Source: Bermanella sp040371755 (GTDB lineage: Bacteria; Pseudomonadota; Gammaproteobacteria; Pseudomonadales; Oceanobacteraceae). Taken from it: a stretch of 64,000 bases of DNA. Shown here piece by piece: positions 43,234 through 53,204 of the stretch (the stretch's first letter is position 1; each line of letters opens with the position of its first letter). The notes under the pieces were generated by a model. The model had not been told where the DNA came from and did no database searches. It saw nothing but the letters and a program-made list of their open reading frames with translations. The stretch is from the NCBI RefSeq assembly GCF_040371755.1, contig NZ_BAABWE010000011.1, positions 1-64,000 of the forward strand. The letters run 5' to 3'. Made by a program: the position numbers and the translations under genes.

Positions 43234-44040
43234 TTAGAATCGGCTAATCAACTGGAATCCAAAAGAAGTATCGTCAAGATCCGCGTTTACTTTGTTACCA
43301 AAAGAGTCGCTGTAAGTAGCGCCCGCAAACGCTTTAGAAATGCCTGCCGCTACCGTTAGGCTTTTATCAAGGTTAAAATATACTTTACCACCTAAACCAA
43401 AAAACGGGTCGCTCTTGGCTTTTGTGTCTACAGTTTTAGAATTAATATCACTAATAACTCCAATACCTGCGAACAGTTCTAAATCAACCTCATCACTAGA
43501 TGAAATCTTTAAAGTATTTATTACCGCAAGCGTTCTCCCGCCTTTATTTATTCCTTCTGCCTTTGGAATATCCATTGATAATTCTAATTGATTATTGATT
43601 TTACTTAATTTATCACTAGTTTGTAATATTAGCTCAGCACCATAGGAGCCTCTTGTGGCATCAGGGTTATCACTATGATTATACTCAACAAATAAACCTA
43701 TATTTTTACCACTTGATGTCTTTTTTAAAGCACCTAGTTTCCCTGAAAATATTTTAGAGGTATCGTCGTCTTCTTTTTCATTTTTAAATGAAAAACCAAT
43801 AACAGGAGTGAAATCACTATTATTATCTAGAGCAAATAAACTGCTTACTATAAACTCATCACTAGACTGCTTATCAGAGAATGTCACCCCCGTATCAGGG
43901 TTTTTCAGATCCCAATCTGCATCTGACTGACTAACGCCAGCAGTTAACCAAACGTCACCAGCTTGAATTTCACTAGATAATTGTGGGGCTGAAAACGCTG
44001 GTAGCGCTAAAAAAGCAAGTGTTAAAGGAAGTCCCTTCAT
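43234..44040 (-). CDS. Outer-membrane beta-barrel protein (porin-like)
   Basis: 268 residues with a signal peptide (MKGLPLTLAFLALPAFSA) and alternating hydrophobic strands throughout, ending ...GFQLISRF with the C-terminal Phe needed for BAM insertion. GGAG precedes the ATG. Strand pairs such as GLFVEYNHSDN and FGLGGKVYFNLDKSLTVAAGI support a small barrel. No specific porin family recognised. Confidence 0.75.
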   Translation of the reverse strand: MKGLPLTLAFLALPAFSAPQLSSEIQAGDVWLTAGVSQSDADWDLKNPDTGVTFSDKQSSDEFIVSSLFALDNNSDFTPVIGFSFKNEKEDDDTSKIFSGKLGALKKTSSGKNIGLFVEYNHSDNPDATRGSYGAELILQTSDKLSKINNQLELSMDIPKAEGINKGGRTLAVINTLKISSSDEVDLELFAGIGVISDINSKTVDTKAKSDPFFGLGGKVYFNLDKSLTVAAGISKAFAGATYSDSFGNKVNADLDDTSFGFQLISRF

Positions 44041-44382
44041 GATCTACTCCATAAGATAAAATGTGGCGCGTATTTTACTTTAACGAAACTTATGTGTCAC
44101 CTTAAAAAATCCATAAAGCAAGGTAATCCGTTCTAATCACCTATACTTAGAGTGCATAAGTTCAATACCCGTCCAACATAGCCAGAATTGAAAATCTCAG
44201 CCCAAATAGCGGGCATTAACCGCACCCGCAGATAGGTAGACTCTCCGACAAGGTGTTTCCGCCCAAGGCTACTCAGGCTATGACATCACGTTACCCCATA
44301 GCACTACATTTAACCCTGTGATTTGACCTTGCAGCAAAACTTAGTAATAGTCCTTGGATAAAAATAAAATAGTGATTTGAAT
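44041..44382. other. Divergent intergenic region
   Basis: Non-coding stretch between the barrel protein and the alpha/beta hydrolase; it should hold both promoters. I see no riboswitch, hairpin terminator or small gene. Confidence 0.4.
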
Positions 44383-45231
44383 ATGCCGACTTTTCAACAC
44401 CACAATGTTTCCTTCCATTACCAAGAAATGGGAACAGGCGAACCCATCATCGCCCTGCATGGTCTATCCCAACACAGCGCCTACTGGATGGACACAGGCA
44501 TCGCAGAAGCATTAAGCAAGCACTATCGCGTCATTGCGTTGGATTACCGCGGCCACGGCTTAACCACGATTACAGGCGAACCTACCAACTACAACATAGA
44601 AACCTGTGTGGATGACTTGCACGCCTTTGCCGATCACCTAGGTTTAAAACAATTCCATCTAATGGGCCATAGTACAGGTGGTATGATTGCTACACGCTAC
44701 GCCATGCAATATGCAACCAACTCCGCCGATGACAAGCGTTTATTATCATTAATACTCTGTAATACCAGTCCCACCACCCAATTTAGTAACTTACCCGAAG
44801 ATGAAAACAAACAAGCCATAGAAAAACTGGCCCGCAGTTTTGAAGATTACGATTGGCCTATCATGATCGCAGGGCTAAAACACTATTCAGGCCCACTGTT
44901 CGCAGGTGTCGCTACAGCTAAAAACAGTGACGAGCTGTTTGCAAAATGCTTAGATATTATGAAAGACGGTAACGGTAAAAGCATTGGGGAATTTGTCCGT
45001 AGCTTTTATAACGACAGCGACCCAAGAACAGATCTGTTGAAACAAATAATTTGCCCAACATTGGTCATCACCGCAGAAAAAGATCATATTTTTTGTAAGA
45101 CCAGTCAATACTTTACTGACCATATTCCAAACATAAAACATGAACACAAAGATGATTGTGGTCACATGACCAATGTGGAATGCCCGGATTGGATGAACGA
45201 AAAGATTTTAAATTTTTTACAACATTTATAG
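44383..45231 (+). CDS. Alpha/beta-fold hydrolase
   Basis: The start is ATG 44383 (282 residues); a TTG two codons earlier is less likely. Oxyanion region ALHGLSQHSAYW, DYRGHGLT, nucleophile elbow GHSTGG (Ser about residue 102), acid in a late strand (VITAEKDHIF) and catalytic His in DDCGHMTNVE. It resembles 3-oxoadipate-enol-lactonase/epoxide-hydrolase-like enzymes. Substrate unknown. Monocistronic. Confidence 0.88.
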   Translation: MPTFQHHNVSFHYQEMGTGEPIIALHGLSQHSAYWMDTGIAEALSKHYRVIALDYRGHGLTTITGEPTNYNIETCVDDLHAFADHLGLKQFHLMGHSTGGMIATRYAMQYATNSADDKRLLSLILCNTSPTTQFSNLPEDENKQAIEKLARSFEDYDWPIMIAGLKHYSGPLFAGVATAKNSDELFAKCLDIMKDGNGKSIGEFVRSFYNDSDPRTDLLKQIICPTLVITAEKDHIFCKTSQYFTDHIPNIKHEHKDDCGHMTNVECPDWMNEKILNFLQHL

Positions 45232-45267
45232 GGGTTAATCAACCTGTGAGTCAGATTGCCTGACTCA

Positions 45268-45685
45268 CTAATATACTGCAGGAGTTAATTTACACATAGT
45301 CACACTGGCTAATACTAAAGCCGATTTATGCTTATCTATTAATAAATTAAGTTGCCAACAATTGCCAAACTTCTTGGTATGATTTAATTCCGTTACCGCT
45401 TGCATTTTTTCATTATAAAATCCCATGGTGTTATGGGTAAAAAAAACGTCTCCACCCTCATGTTCTAAATAATATTGCCCTAGTTTTTTAAAAAAATTTA
45501 TAACTGCCTTCTTCCGTTTTTATATTAAAAGACAACCGCCACCAACTAATTCGTACTTGCTTGGCCAGAACATTACCTTGTGTGTCTAATATCTCACTAG
45601 ATAAACTAAAAATTTTACACCTGCATATCACGTGGCGATTAACCCCTGAAATATTTGCACCAAATAAAGTTGGAGTGATAAACAT
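45268..45685 (-). pseudogene. LURP-one-like gene interrupted by a frameshift
   Basis: From the ATG complement of 45683-45685 the frame reads MFITPTLFGANISGVN..., KIFSLSSEILDTQGNVLAKQ, RLSFNIKTEEGSYKFF and then stops in a T7A6 run at about 45483-45496. Removing one T lets it continue as KKLGQYYLEHEGGD...MGFYNEKMQAVTELN...CKLTPAVY to TAG at 45268-45270. The joined product of about 138 residues has the short repeated beta strands of LURP-one/scramblase-like proteins ('F-S-L-S-x-x-x-x-x-D-x-x-G-N-V'). It could be a true pseudogene, a programmed slippage site, or a homopolymer sequencing error. Confidence 0.6.
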
Positions 45686-45905
45686 GTTAAATCTTAAACA
45701 CCAAAAATTTAATATTAATAAAATTAGACTAACTTATTTTCCATTTTGGATCCATGAGCAAGTTAATCAACCAACTGAGGATTATGTTTTTTATAATTAC
45801 TTATGTTTTACATATTTATCTTTTTGTTTTAATAAAAAAATATTAGTATACAAACAATAATTATTCATAAATAAGCTATTTATCGTAAATAAACAAGGGA
45901 AAAAG

Positions 45906-48900
45906 ATGTCAATTACAAATAACACATACCCAGAAGGTAGCGGTTCAGTTGGTGCACGCATTTCTGGACTGGTTTTTTCAGCCGATGGCTCATACGCATA
46001 TATGACAAACAATGCTCCATATCATGGCGGGGAAATCAGTTGTTATAGTAGAGATGCAAATACAGGTGCCTTGTCTCAAGTTGGCACCTCTTTTACATGC
46101 CCCGGAGCAGAAGCCGTTCGCGATTTAATCATCCACCCCAATGGGAAATGGTTATTTGCAAATGCAGATTATCATGTTTATGTATTTTCCATAGCAACTG
46201 ACGGAAGCATTGGTACAGCCGCTGTATCTCAGGCGACTTCAACTAATTCTAATAGATTTACTATATCTAACAATGGTGAATTTATTTATACACTAGAAGT
46301 ATTAACTAGTAATAACGGTGCAAATCCTAGTGCTATTCACAGTTTTCAATTTAATAATGAAACGGGCCTATTAACCGAACAAACTCAATTTAAAATATCA
46401 ACATTGGGTAATGCTAATCACATATCTGTTCTAAATGAAGGGGATTGTTTGGCCGTTACATCTTCTTCAATTTACAATCAATCTGAAACAGGGTTTGTAA
46501 CCTTATATTCACTAAACACTGATACAGGCGCTGCACCTATTCTGAAACAGTCTTTAGCCACAAATACTAAATTCCCTTATGGGGTTTTTAGTCTAAAAAG
46601 CTATGTCTATGTTTTGGAAAACGAACAAGCTTTTTTATACGGAGCACCAAGCCCTAAATATTGCTTGTCTTGTTATAATTTAAATACGACAAGCACTACA
46701 CTCACTGAAATGAGCAACTCTCCTGTGGCAACCCCAATTGGGGCAACTTTAGGTTGCATTACAAAAAACAATCTAAGAATATTTTCTACTTGGAGTTTCC
46801 AACAAAATCCACCTCGTAATATTTATACGTATGCCATTAATCAAAATACAGGTGCATTAACGATTGATGATTCGGTTATTGAAGCAAACGGTAATCCCCA
46901 ATTAATTTCAGTCGACCCGTCAGAACACACTTTGTATTTCTCTACTATTGCTACTTCTGGAAATGGTTTTAACTCAATTTTGAACATTGACAATTCAGAA
47001 TTACCATACCTTACGTGTCAATCTGATCTCGGAATATCGACCACAACATTAACCTGCAACATTGGAAATGGTAGCGACTTAAACATTGCCTCTGCTAGTT
47101 TTCGCTATGGATTATCAAGCAATCCTATTTATAACGATTTATATACAGCAAGCATTAATGATGAAAGTTTCAGCCTTAATATTAATTCGAATAGCCTACA
47201 AAATGGTAAGACGTACTACTTCCAAGCGGAAATTAAAACCCAAGACGGTGAAACCATTATCAGCAGCTTGCATAACTTCATGCCTAAGTTCCCACAAGTC
47301 ACTGGATTTTCACCTAACCCTGTCGGTATCAACAAAACCTTAACCATTACAGGCAGCTTTTTTGCAACTAACGCAGCAGAAAATACAGTGGTATTTACTG
47401 GTAATAAAAGCATAGCTGCCAGCAGTGCTAGTAATGGCTCCATAACTGTCGAAGTGCCAGAAGGTGCAAGCTCTGGCCCTATCTCCCTTACTTGCAACGG
47501 CGAGCAAGGTCTTCCGTCTACCCCGTTGACGATACAATTACAGCCTACAATTTCTGAAATTAATCCTATTATTGCTGGCGTTAACAGCACTATAACCATT
47601 TCAGGCACTGAATTTTATCAACCTGTTGTAAATTTTTCCGGTGCTAATGGTCCTGTAAACGCCGTGGTACAAAGTACCTCTGCCGATGGCACAACATTAA
47701 CCGTTACTGTTCCAAGCGATGCTACGAACGGCCCTATTACTATCTCTTGCCACGGTATAGTCAGTGAAGCATCTGAGCAAAGTTTCACAGTTCAGCAAGT
47801 TCCTACCGTTACCGAATGCTCTCCTATGTTGGTCACCACAGGAAATACATTAACCGTTAAAGGTACAAATTTCTCCAGCATTGGTAATACCTTGGTAGTT
47901 TTCCAAAGTGCTTCAAGCACCTCTGAGATTTTAACTGAAACGGCTGCTATTTCTGCTACTGCCACTGTCACCTCTGCCACATCTTTACAGGCAACGGTGC
48001 CTGCCGGTGCGATTTCCGGTGAAATAAGTGTGGTAGCAAATGGCGTACAAGAAGCGCAACCAGAAAATGCACAGAATATTCAAGTGGTATTAACAACCAC
48101 CAGCTCTGGATTACCTGGTAGTTACTATTATTCATCCGCAAGTAATGGCAATGCAGTCTTACTTGCAATTCAAAATGCAGGAAGTATTTATCGTAGTACC
48201 GATAATGGTAAATCATGGAGCGCTGCATTTACTCTAAATAGTTTATGCCAGTTTATTCCAGCGGGAGTACGTTTAACCGCCGTATATTTTTATAAAGGCA
48301 ATTTTTATATTTCTGCATACCAGACAAAATATACCAGTGCCAACGTTCCTTACTTAGATGGTTTCCTTGCCTGTTCAACTGACGGGTTGACTTGGAATGT
48401 AGCACCGGGTGTTGAAGCACCTGCAAATATTGGCTCTGCGGTAGTATCTGGCGATACCTTAATGACAGTTCGTAACTATCCAGAGACTCAGCATAATTCA
48501 GGTGATTCATCCCTTTACTACCTCACTAATGACACCTACAAATACTCAACTATTGAACGTGAATCCGGTTTCTTAACCGAGTATGGAACAGGCGGTAATA
48601 ATAAAATCATTTATACGACTAATGCACAAAAGTTGGTGAGCTTTGATGCATCCAATCGTGCTACGGTTATTTCAAATAGTAACTTTCCAACTAACGGCTT
48701 TAGGGATATAACGTGGTCACCATTATTAAATCTATTTATTGTTGTTGGCAGTTCAAACTTCAGCAGTAGTGATGGAGACACTTGGGGCAGTTACTCTGGC
48801 CTACCTAGTTTTTCCAACACAGGAGATATAGCGACAAAAATCGCAAGTACAGATAAGATCTTGGTTATTGGTACATTAACCGGTTGCATTTACGCCACTA

Positions 48901-49049
48901 CTAATAGCTCCCCAACCGCCAGCGATTGGGTTGAAGTGGTTCATAATAGTTCAGGTAATCGAGTGCAAATTGTGGACGCTTATGTTTCCGGCGATACTAT
49001 CTTGCTATTTAATACCAATGTTGAATGCATTGAAGTAAAACTAAGCTAA
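45906..49049 (+). CDS. Large beta-propeller / TIG / BNR-repeat protein
   Basis: 1047 residues; strong AAGGGA ribosome-binding site. Residues 1-350 form a lactonase/YVTN-type propeller (VFSADGSYAYMTN, LIIHPNGKWLFAN, SNNGEFIYTLE). Residues 360-460 are a fibronectin-like linker. About 460-720 hold three IPT/TIG domains, each with P-x-x-x-G-x-N-x-T-x-T-I-x-G and V-P-x-x-A-x-x-G-P-I. Residues 720-1047 carry BNR/sialidase-like Asp boxes (STDNGKSW, STDGLTW, SSDGDTW). No signal peptide or membrane segment is seen, which is odd for such a surface-type architecture. Function unknown. Confidence 0.7.
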   Translation: MSITNNTYPEGSGSVGARISGLVFSADGSYAYMTNNAPYHGGEISCYSRDANTGALSQVGTSFTCPGAEAVRDLIIHPNGKWLFANADYHVYVFSIATDGSIGTAAVSQATSTNSNRFTISNNGEFIYTLEVLTSNNGANPSAIHSFQFNNETGLLTEQTQFKISTLGNANHISVLNEGDCLAVTSSSIYNQSETGFVTLYSLNTDTGAAPILKQSLATNTKFPYGVFSLKSYVYVLENEQAFLYGAPSPKYCLSCYNLNTTSTTLTEMSNSPVATPIGATLGCITKNNLRIFSTWSFQQNPPRNIYTYAINQNTGALTIDDSVIEANGNPQLISVDPSEHTLYFSTIATSGNGFNSILNIDNSELPYLTCQSDLGISTTTLTCNIGNGSDLNIASASFRYGLSSNPIYNDLYTASINDESFSLNINSNSLQNGKTYYFQAEIKTQDGETIISSLHNFMPKFPQVTGFSPNPVGINKTLTITGSFFATNAAENTVVFTGNKSIAASSASNGSITVEVPEGASSGPISLTCNGEQGLPSTPLTIQLQPTISEINPIIAGVNSTITISGTEFYQPVVNFSGANGPVNAVVQSTSADGTTLTVTVPSDATNGPITISCHGIVSEASEQSFTVQQVPTVTECSPMLVTTGNTLTVKGTNFSSIGNTLVVFQSASSTSEILTETAAISATATVTSATSLQATVPAGAISGEISVVANGVQEAQPENAQNIQVVLTTTSSGLPGSYYYSSASNGNAVLLAIQNAGSIYRSTDNGKSWSAAFTLNSLCQFIPAGVRLTAVYFYKGNFYISAYQTKYTSANVPYLDGFLACSTDGLTWNVAPGVEAPANIGSAVVSGDTLMTVRNYPETQHNSGDSSLYYLTNDTYKYSTIERESGFLTEYGTGGNNKIIYTTNAQKLVSFDASNRATVISNSNFPTNGFRDITWSPLLNLFIVVGSSNFSSSDGDTWGSYSGLPSFSNTGDIATKIASTDKILVIGTLTGCIYATTNSSPTASDWVEVVHNSSGNRVQIVDAYVSGDTILLFNTNVECIEVKLS

Positions 49050-49054
49050 GCAAC

Positions 49055-49085
49055 AAAAACGCCCTGAATTTCAGGGCGTTTTTGT
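49055..49085. terminator. Terminator after the propeller/TIG protein
   Basis: AAAACGCCCTGA-AT-TTCAGGGCGTTTT followed by T-rich sequence. Confidence 0.9.
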
Positions 49086-49375
49086 TTTCACATTAAGCAT
49101 GCACCCCTTTCATTTCCAAAGTTTCTCCTACCCATCATCACCACATCAAAAGTCAAACCTTACTGTAAATTTGGGCTTATGTTCGTTAATCACTTATTCC
49201 ACCTATAAACTGACCATAACTCAGCCATCAATATGAATTAGCGCCATTAACACTAAGATAGACTTGGGATTTACCTCCTTAATATGGATAATTTTGCTCA
49301 ATATTCATAAAGTCGTCACAAACACATCCAAATCCATTACCATAGCGTATTAGCTTAAATACTTTGAGAAAAGCC
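49086..49375. other. Intergenic region upstream of folX
   Basis: About 290 bases of AT-rich sequence that presumably includes the folX-folE promoter; no riboswitch or small RNA recognised. Confidence 0.4.
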
Positions 49376-49762
49376 ATGATGCCTGACCAAACAGCCATTA
49401 TTAATATTAAAAATTTACGCCTGCGCACTTTTATTGGCTTTAATCCAGAAGAACAAGAAAAGCAGCAAGATGTGATTATTAATGCAGAAATCCACTACCC
49501 AGCTAGCCACTTGTGTTTGACCGATCACGTGGAAGGTGCGCTAAATTATAAAACCATCACCAAAGCCATGATTGCCTTGGTAGAAGGTGGCCGCTTTAAG
49601 TTATTAGAAAAATTGGTATCGGATGTTTTAGATATCTGCTGCCAGCATTCATCGGTGACGTTTGCCCAAGTCACCATAGATAAACCCCATGCACTGCGTT
49701 TTGCCGATTCGGTTTCTTTAACTTTGGCAAAGAGAAAATCTAACACTGGAGCCGAACACTAA
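49376..49762 (+). CDS. folX: Dihydroneopterin triphosphate 2'-epimerase
   Basis: The start is ATG 49376 (128 residues, MMPDQTAII), with GAGA just upstream; a TTG at 49364 is less likely. The T-fold protein shows IINIKNLRLRTFIGFNPEEQEKQQDV (in part; residues about 8-33), LNYKTITKAMIALVEGGRF, LLEKLVSDVLDI and DKPHALRFADSVSLTL. This pattern matches E. coli FolX more closely than FolB aldolase. It epimerises 7,8-dihydroneopterin triphosphate in the pterin pathway. It overlaps the next gene (TAATG). Confidence 0.88.
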   Translation: MMPDQTAIINIKNLRLRTFIGFNPEEQEKQQDVIINAEIHYPASHLCLTDHVEGALNYKTITKAMIALVEGGRFKLLEKLVSDVLDICCQHSSVTFAQVTIDKPHALRFADSVSLTLAKRKSNTGAEH

Positions 49763-50400
49763 TGATCTCAGATGAAGCCAAACTCGTTCGCGATACTTTA
49801 GTCGCGCGGGGATTAGAAACCCCCATGAAAGCAAATCCACTTTCAAGCGATGAAAAATACGCTGCTATTAAAACAGCCATGACAACGGTTGTAGAAACCC
49901 TAGGGCTGGATCTTACAGACGATAGCCTAAGTGAAACCCCTCACCGCATAGCTAAAATGTATGTAAGTGAAATCTTTGGCGGCCTAGATTATGTCAACTT
50001 TCCAAAAATGTCGGTTATTGAAAACAAAATGCAAGTGGATGAGATGGTAAAGGTCAGTGATATACATTTGAACAGCACCTGTGAACACCACTTTGTCACC
50101 ATAGATGGTTTTGCCAAGGTGGCCTATATCCCTAAAACTAAAATCATTGGGTTATCTAAAATTAACCGTTTGGTGCGCTTTTTCTCACAACGCCCACAAG
50201 TACAAGAACGACTAACTCAGCAAATTTTAATCAGTTTGCAAACTTTGTTAGAAACCGAAAACGTTGCCGTTTCTATAGATGCAACTCATTTTTGTGTGAA
50301 GTCTCGTGGGGTGATGGATACCCATTCTCATACAAGTACTACGGCGCTAGGGGGTATATTTAAGAGCAATGTACATACCCGTGCGGAATTTCTTACTTAG
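49762..50400 (+). CDS. folE: GTP cyclohydrolase I
   Basis: 212 residues; first step from GTP to dihydroneopterin triphosphate for folate/tetrahydropterin. Key segments: TPHRIAKMYVSEIFGGLDY, zinc ligands in NSTCEHHF (Cys, His) and HFCVKSRGVMD (Cys), and GLSKINRLVRFFSQRPQVQERL. Coupled to folX, so substrate flow from FolE to FolX is likely. This pairing resembles the tetrahydromonapterin pathway for phenylalanine hydroxylase; phhA itself is not in the window. Confidence 0.95.
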   Translation: MISDEAKLVRDTLVARGLETPMKANPLSSDEKYAAIKTAMTTVVETLGLDLTDDSLSETPHRIAKMYVSEIFGGLDYVNFPKMSVIENKMQVDEMVKVSDIHLNSTCEHHFVTIDGFAKVAYIPKTKIIGLSKINRLVRFFSQRPQVQERLTQQILISLQTLLETENVAVSIDATHFCVKSRGVMDTHSHTSTTALGGIFKSNVHTRAEFLT

Positions 50401-50457
50401 TATTGGCTGTGTGCGGATTAGCTTTTTAATACAAAAGCTAATCCGCAGTGTTTGACC

Positions 50458-51225
50458 CTACTCTTTGTACGGCGCACCCATTCGATCAAGCTTGCGCAGC
50501 AAACCTGGCCAAGCTAAGCCACCGCCAGCATTATGGGTGACTTTTTTAGCTGAAGCTTGAATCCCATCCACAATACCCGCTGGTATTGGCGTTAATTCAT
50601 TACCACCTGATTGCGCAAGTAATTGAATTTCGCAGGCCCGCTGTAAGATATACATATTCAAAAACGCATCTGCGACACTTTCAGCGCACGTTAGCAAACC
50701 ATGGTTACGCAAGATCATGAAGTCTGTTTCACCTAAGTCATGTTGTAAGCGGGCTTTTTCATCTTCCCTTAGGGCTACCCCTTCATATTCATGATAAGAC
50801 AGCCCAGATAACGGAAATAAAGATTGCTGCGATATTGCCAATAAACCCTCTTTTTGTGCCGATACCGCCACCCCTGCATTGGTGTGCAAGTGCAGTACTA
50901 CTTTTGCGTCTTCACGGGCCTCGTGAATGGCACTATGGATTGTGAAGCCTGCTGGGTTTATGTCATACCCAGTATCTAAGACTTTATTCCCTTCTAGGTC
51001 TACTTTTACCAAGCTAGACGCGGTAATCTCATCAAACATCATACCGTATGGGTTAATTAAAAAATGATGCTCTGGCCCTGAAATACGCGCTGAAATATGA
51101 GTAAAAATTAAGTCATCCCAGCCATAATGTGCAACAAGGTTGTAACATGCAGCAAGGTCTTGGCGAAGTTGCCATTCTTCTGAACTTACACTGGTTTTCA
51201 CTGGGTGTTTTGCTTGGGTATTCAT
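50458..51225 (-). CDS. Class II aldolase/adducin family protein
   Basis: 255 residues. Zn2+ site of the family visible in HFLINPYG...VVLHLHTNAGVAVSA (HLH), and RNHGLLTCAESVADAFL. An N-terminal LRQDLAACYNLVAHYGWDDLIFTHIS. Members include fuculose-phosphate aldolase and many uncharacterised decarboxylase-like proteins; the substrate here is unknown. Divergent from the Crp/Fnr gene 75 bases away. Confidence 0.85.
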   Translation of the reverse strand: MNTQAKHPVKTSVSSEEWQLRQDLAACYNLVAHYGWDDLIFTHISARISGPEHHFLINPYGMMFDEITASSLVKVDLEGNKVLDTGYDINPAGFTIHSAIHEAREDAKVVLHLHTNAGVAVSAQKEGLLAISQQSLFPLSGLSYHEYEGVALREDEKARLQHDLGETDFMILRNHGLLTCAESVADAFLNMYILQRACEIQLLAQSGGNELTPIPAGIVDGIQASAKKVTHNAGGGLAWPGLLRKLDRMGAPYKE

Positions 51226-51299
51226 ACTGCACCTCTTGATTATTATGTTTTCAGCTTATATGGAATATAGGTGAAACTCTGTCAATTTTTGGACAATAT

Positions 51300-51992
51300 A
51301 TGGAAAATTTAACCCCAGACCAAAACAAACTCCTGCTAAGTCACCCCTGTATTGCCGCGGCCAGCCCAGAGAACCGCAAAGCCATTGCACAAAGTGCTTA
51401 TATAAAAGTGCTAAATAAAGGGCAATACTTACAACACCGAGGTGGCGATGCTATTGGTTATTACGGAATTTTTTCCGGAAAAATTAAGGTCAGCGCCATG
51501 AGTAGTACAGGTAAAGCGCTGACCTTAAAATATTTACAAGCTGGTGATTGGTTTGGGGAGATATCACTACTGGATGGCATTGCTCGCACCCATGATTGCG
51601 AAGCCACTCAAGTGTGTCAGGTGATCATCATCCCTAAATTGGCTTTCGAAACCCACATAATGAATGACCTTGACGCACTAAAGGCCATTACCCGACAATT
51701 GTGCCAGCGTGTTCGCACAGCAATGAATTTAGCCGAACAAGCTACCATTCAACCCTTACCTGAACGTTTAGCCAACCGCCTATTGGAACTACAAAATGCA
51801 TCCAAAGAAGGACTTAACATTAACCAGCAAGACATTGCTCACATGCTTGGGGTTTCAAGGCAGTCTGTTTCTAAGTTGTTATTGCAGTGGGCTGAATTAG
51901 GTTGGATAAAATTAGAATATCATCAAGTATCTTTACTGAAGCCAGATAAATTAAAAAGCATATGTATGAGTTCCCCAGTGCCACAGGGATAA
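51300..51992 (+). CDS. Crp/Fnr-family transcriptional regulator
   Basis: 230 residues: cyclic-nucleotide-binding-like beta roll (about 25-140; GYYGIFSGKIKVSAM, GDWFGEISLLDGIARTHDCEA), a dimerisation helix, and a winged helix with NQQDIAHMLGVSRQSVSKLLLQWAELG (partly; recognition helix VSRQSVSKLL). The Arg-Thr (DGIARTHDCEA) near the phosphate-binding position is compatible with cAMP binding. No Fe-S Cys cluster, so it is not an oxygen-sensing Fnr. May regulate the divergent aldolase-like gene. Confidence 0.9.
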   Translation: MENLTPDQNKLLLSHPCIAAASPENRKAIAQSAYIKVLNKGQYLQHRGGDAIGYYGIFSGKIKVSAMSSTGKALTLKYLQAGDWFGEISLLDGIARTHDCEATQVCQVIIIPKLAFETHIMNDLDALKAITRQLCQRVRTAMNLAEQATIQPLPERLANRLLELQNASKEGLNINQQDIAHMLGVSRQSVSKLLLQWAELGWIKLEYHQVSLLKPDKLKSICMSSPVPQG

Positions 51993-52001
51993 AACCACTG
52001 G

Positions 52002-53192
52002 TTATTGCATGGGGAATTGTATTTTAATTCGCGCACCTTGGGTGTAATCAGGGTCGACCCAGATTTTACCATTTTGCGTAGCCACCAATTCCGCGCACAG
52101 ACTTAAGCCGATACCCGTTCCAATTTCACCGGATGTATCTGGTGTACTGGTAACACTATCGTTAAATAATTGCCCTAATAAATGTGTTGGCACCCCTTGG
52201 CCTTGATCCTCAATTATCACCACACCAACATTCTCCTGCGCCTCAAAGGTAATTTCTATTTTCCCTTGTATCGGGGAGTATTTAATAGCATTGGCTAGTA
52301 TGTTTCTAATAATGGTTTTAAATATCGCACTGTCTACCAATAGCGAAACGTCAGATTGAATTTGATTAACGCAGGTAATTTTCTTTAATAAAAAACCGTC
52401 ATTCAAGAAGCGGATACTTTCATCGATCATGGGGGAAATTAAGCGGACTTTCGGATCAGAATGGGTTCGACCAATACGTTGCTGTGTCCATTGCATTAAC
52501 TCTTCTAATACTTGATAAACCTGTAAGGCAGAAGACCAAACACCATTGGCAAGGTCCTGAGTTTTTTCTGGGCTTAGCTCATGGGATTTTTGCGATAACC
52601 GCTTAGCAAAACCCAACACACTGGTAAAAGGTGAACGTAAATCATGCCCAATTACTGAAAATATTTTTTCACGTTCTTTGTCCACACGTTGCAGTTTTTT
52701 GTAATTTAGCCGTAATTCTAATTGCCCTATTACTTGATGAGCCAGTATTTCAAGGGCTCGCTTTTGACCGGTATTTAGGTGGCGAGGTTGCTTATCAATA
52801 ACGCATAAGGTGCCAATCGGTAATCCGTTTCTGGTCACTAAGGGGGCTCCTGCGTAAAACCGAATATCAGGATCATCTGTAACGAGAGGGTTATCAAAAA
52901 AACGCTTATCTTCTAATGCATTTGGGACTTCAAATACATCATCTTGCAATATGGCATGGGCACAAAACGCTAATTCCCTTGGTGTTTCATGGGCGGCCAA
53001 ACCGACTCTGGATTTAAACCATTGTCGATCAAAATCAATCAAGCTAATTAAAGAGATGGGTGTGCCACATATATGACTGGCAAGTTCAGTCAACTCATCT
53101 AGGATGAGATCATCTTCTGTGTCCAACACTTCTAGTCGCAATAGCTCTTTTAAGCGCTGGGCTTCTTTGTCATGTGGAGGAGCACTTTGCAT
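52002..53192 (-). CDS. GAF-domain sensor histidine kinase
   Basis: The start is the ATG complement of 53190-53192 (396 residues, MQSAPPHDKEAQ); an ATG four codons upstream is possible. A GAF domain (about 25-165; FDRQWFKSRVG, FYAGAPLVTRNGLPIGTLCVIDKQPR) is followed by a HisKA helix with the phospho-His in IGHDLRSPFTSVLGF and a HATPase domain (NILANAIKYSP, DQGQGVPTHLL, GIGLSLCAELV). No membrane segment, so it senses a cytoplasmic cue. No response regulator is adjacent. It converges on the Crp/Fnr gene. Confidence 0.9.
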   Translation of the reverse strand: MQSAPPHDKEAQRLKELLRLEVLDTEDDLILDELTELASHICGTPISLISLIDFDRQWFKSRVGLAAHETPRELAFCAHAILQDDVFEVPNALEDKRFFDNPLVTDDPDIRFYAGAPLVTRNGLPIGTLCVIDKQPRHLNTGQKRALEILAHQVIGQLELRLNYKKLQRVDKEREKIFSVIGHDLRSPFTSVLGFAKRLSQKSHELSPEKTQDLANGVWSSALQVYQVLEELMQWTQQRIGRTHSDPKVRLISPMIDESIRFLNDGFLLKKITCVNQIQSDVSLLVDSAIFKTIIRNILANAIKYSPIQGKIEITFEAQENVGVVIIEDQGQGVPTHLLGQLFNDSVTSTPDTSGEIGTGIGLSLCAELVATQNGKIWVDPDYTQGARIKIQFPMQ

Positions 53193-53204
53193 GATACATC
53201 TCAT

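Noticed and set aside
45561..45860. 99-codon rightward frame antisense to the LURP-like gene
   Set aside because: No ribosome-binding site and low-complexity AT-driven composition; it is a shadow of the opposite frame.
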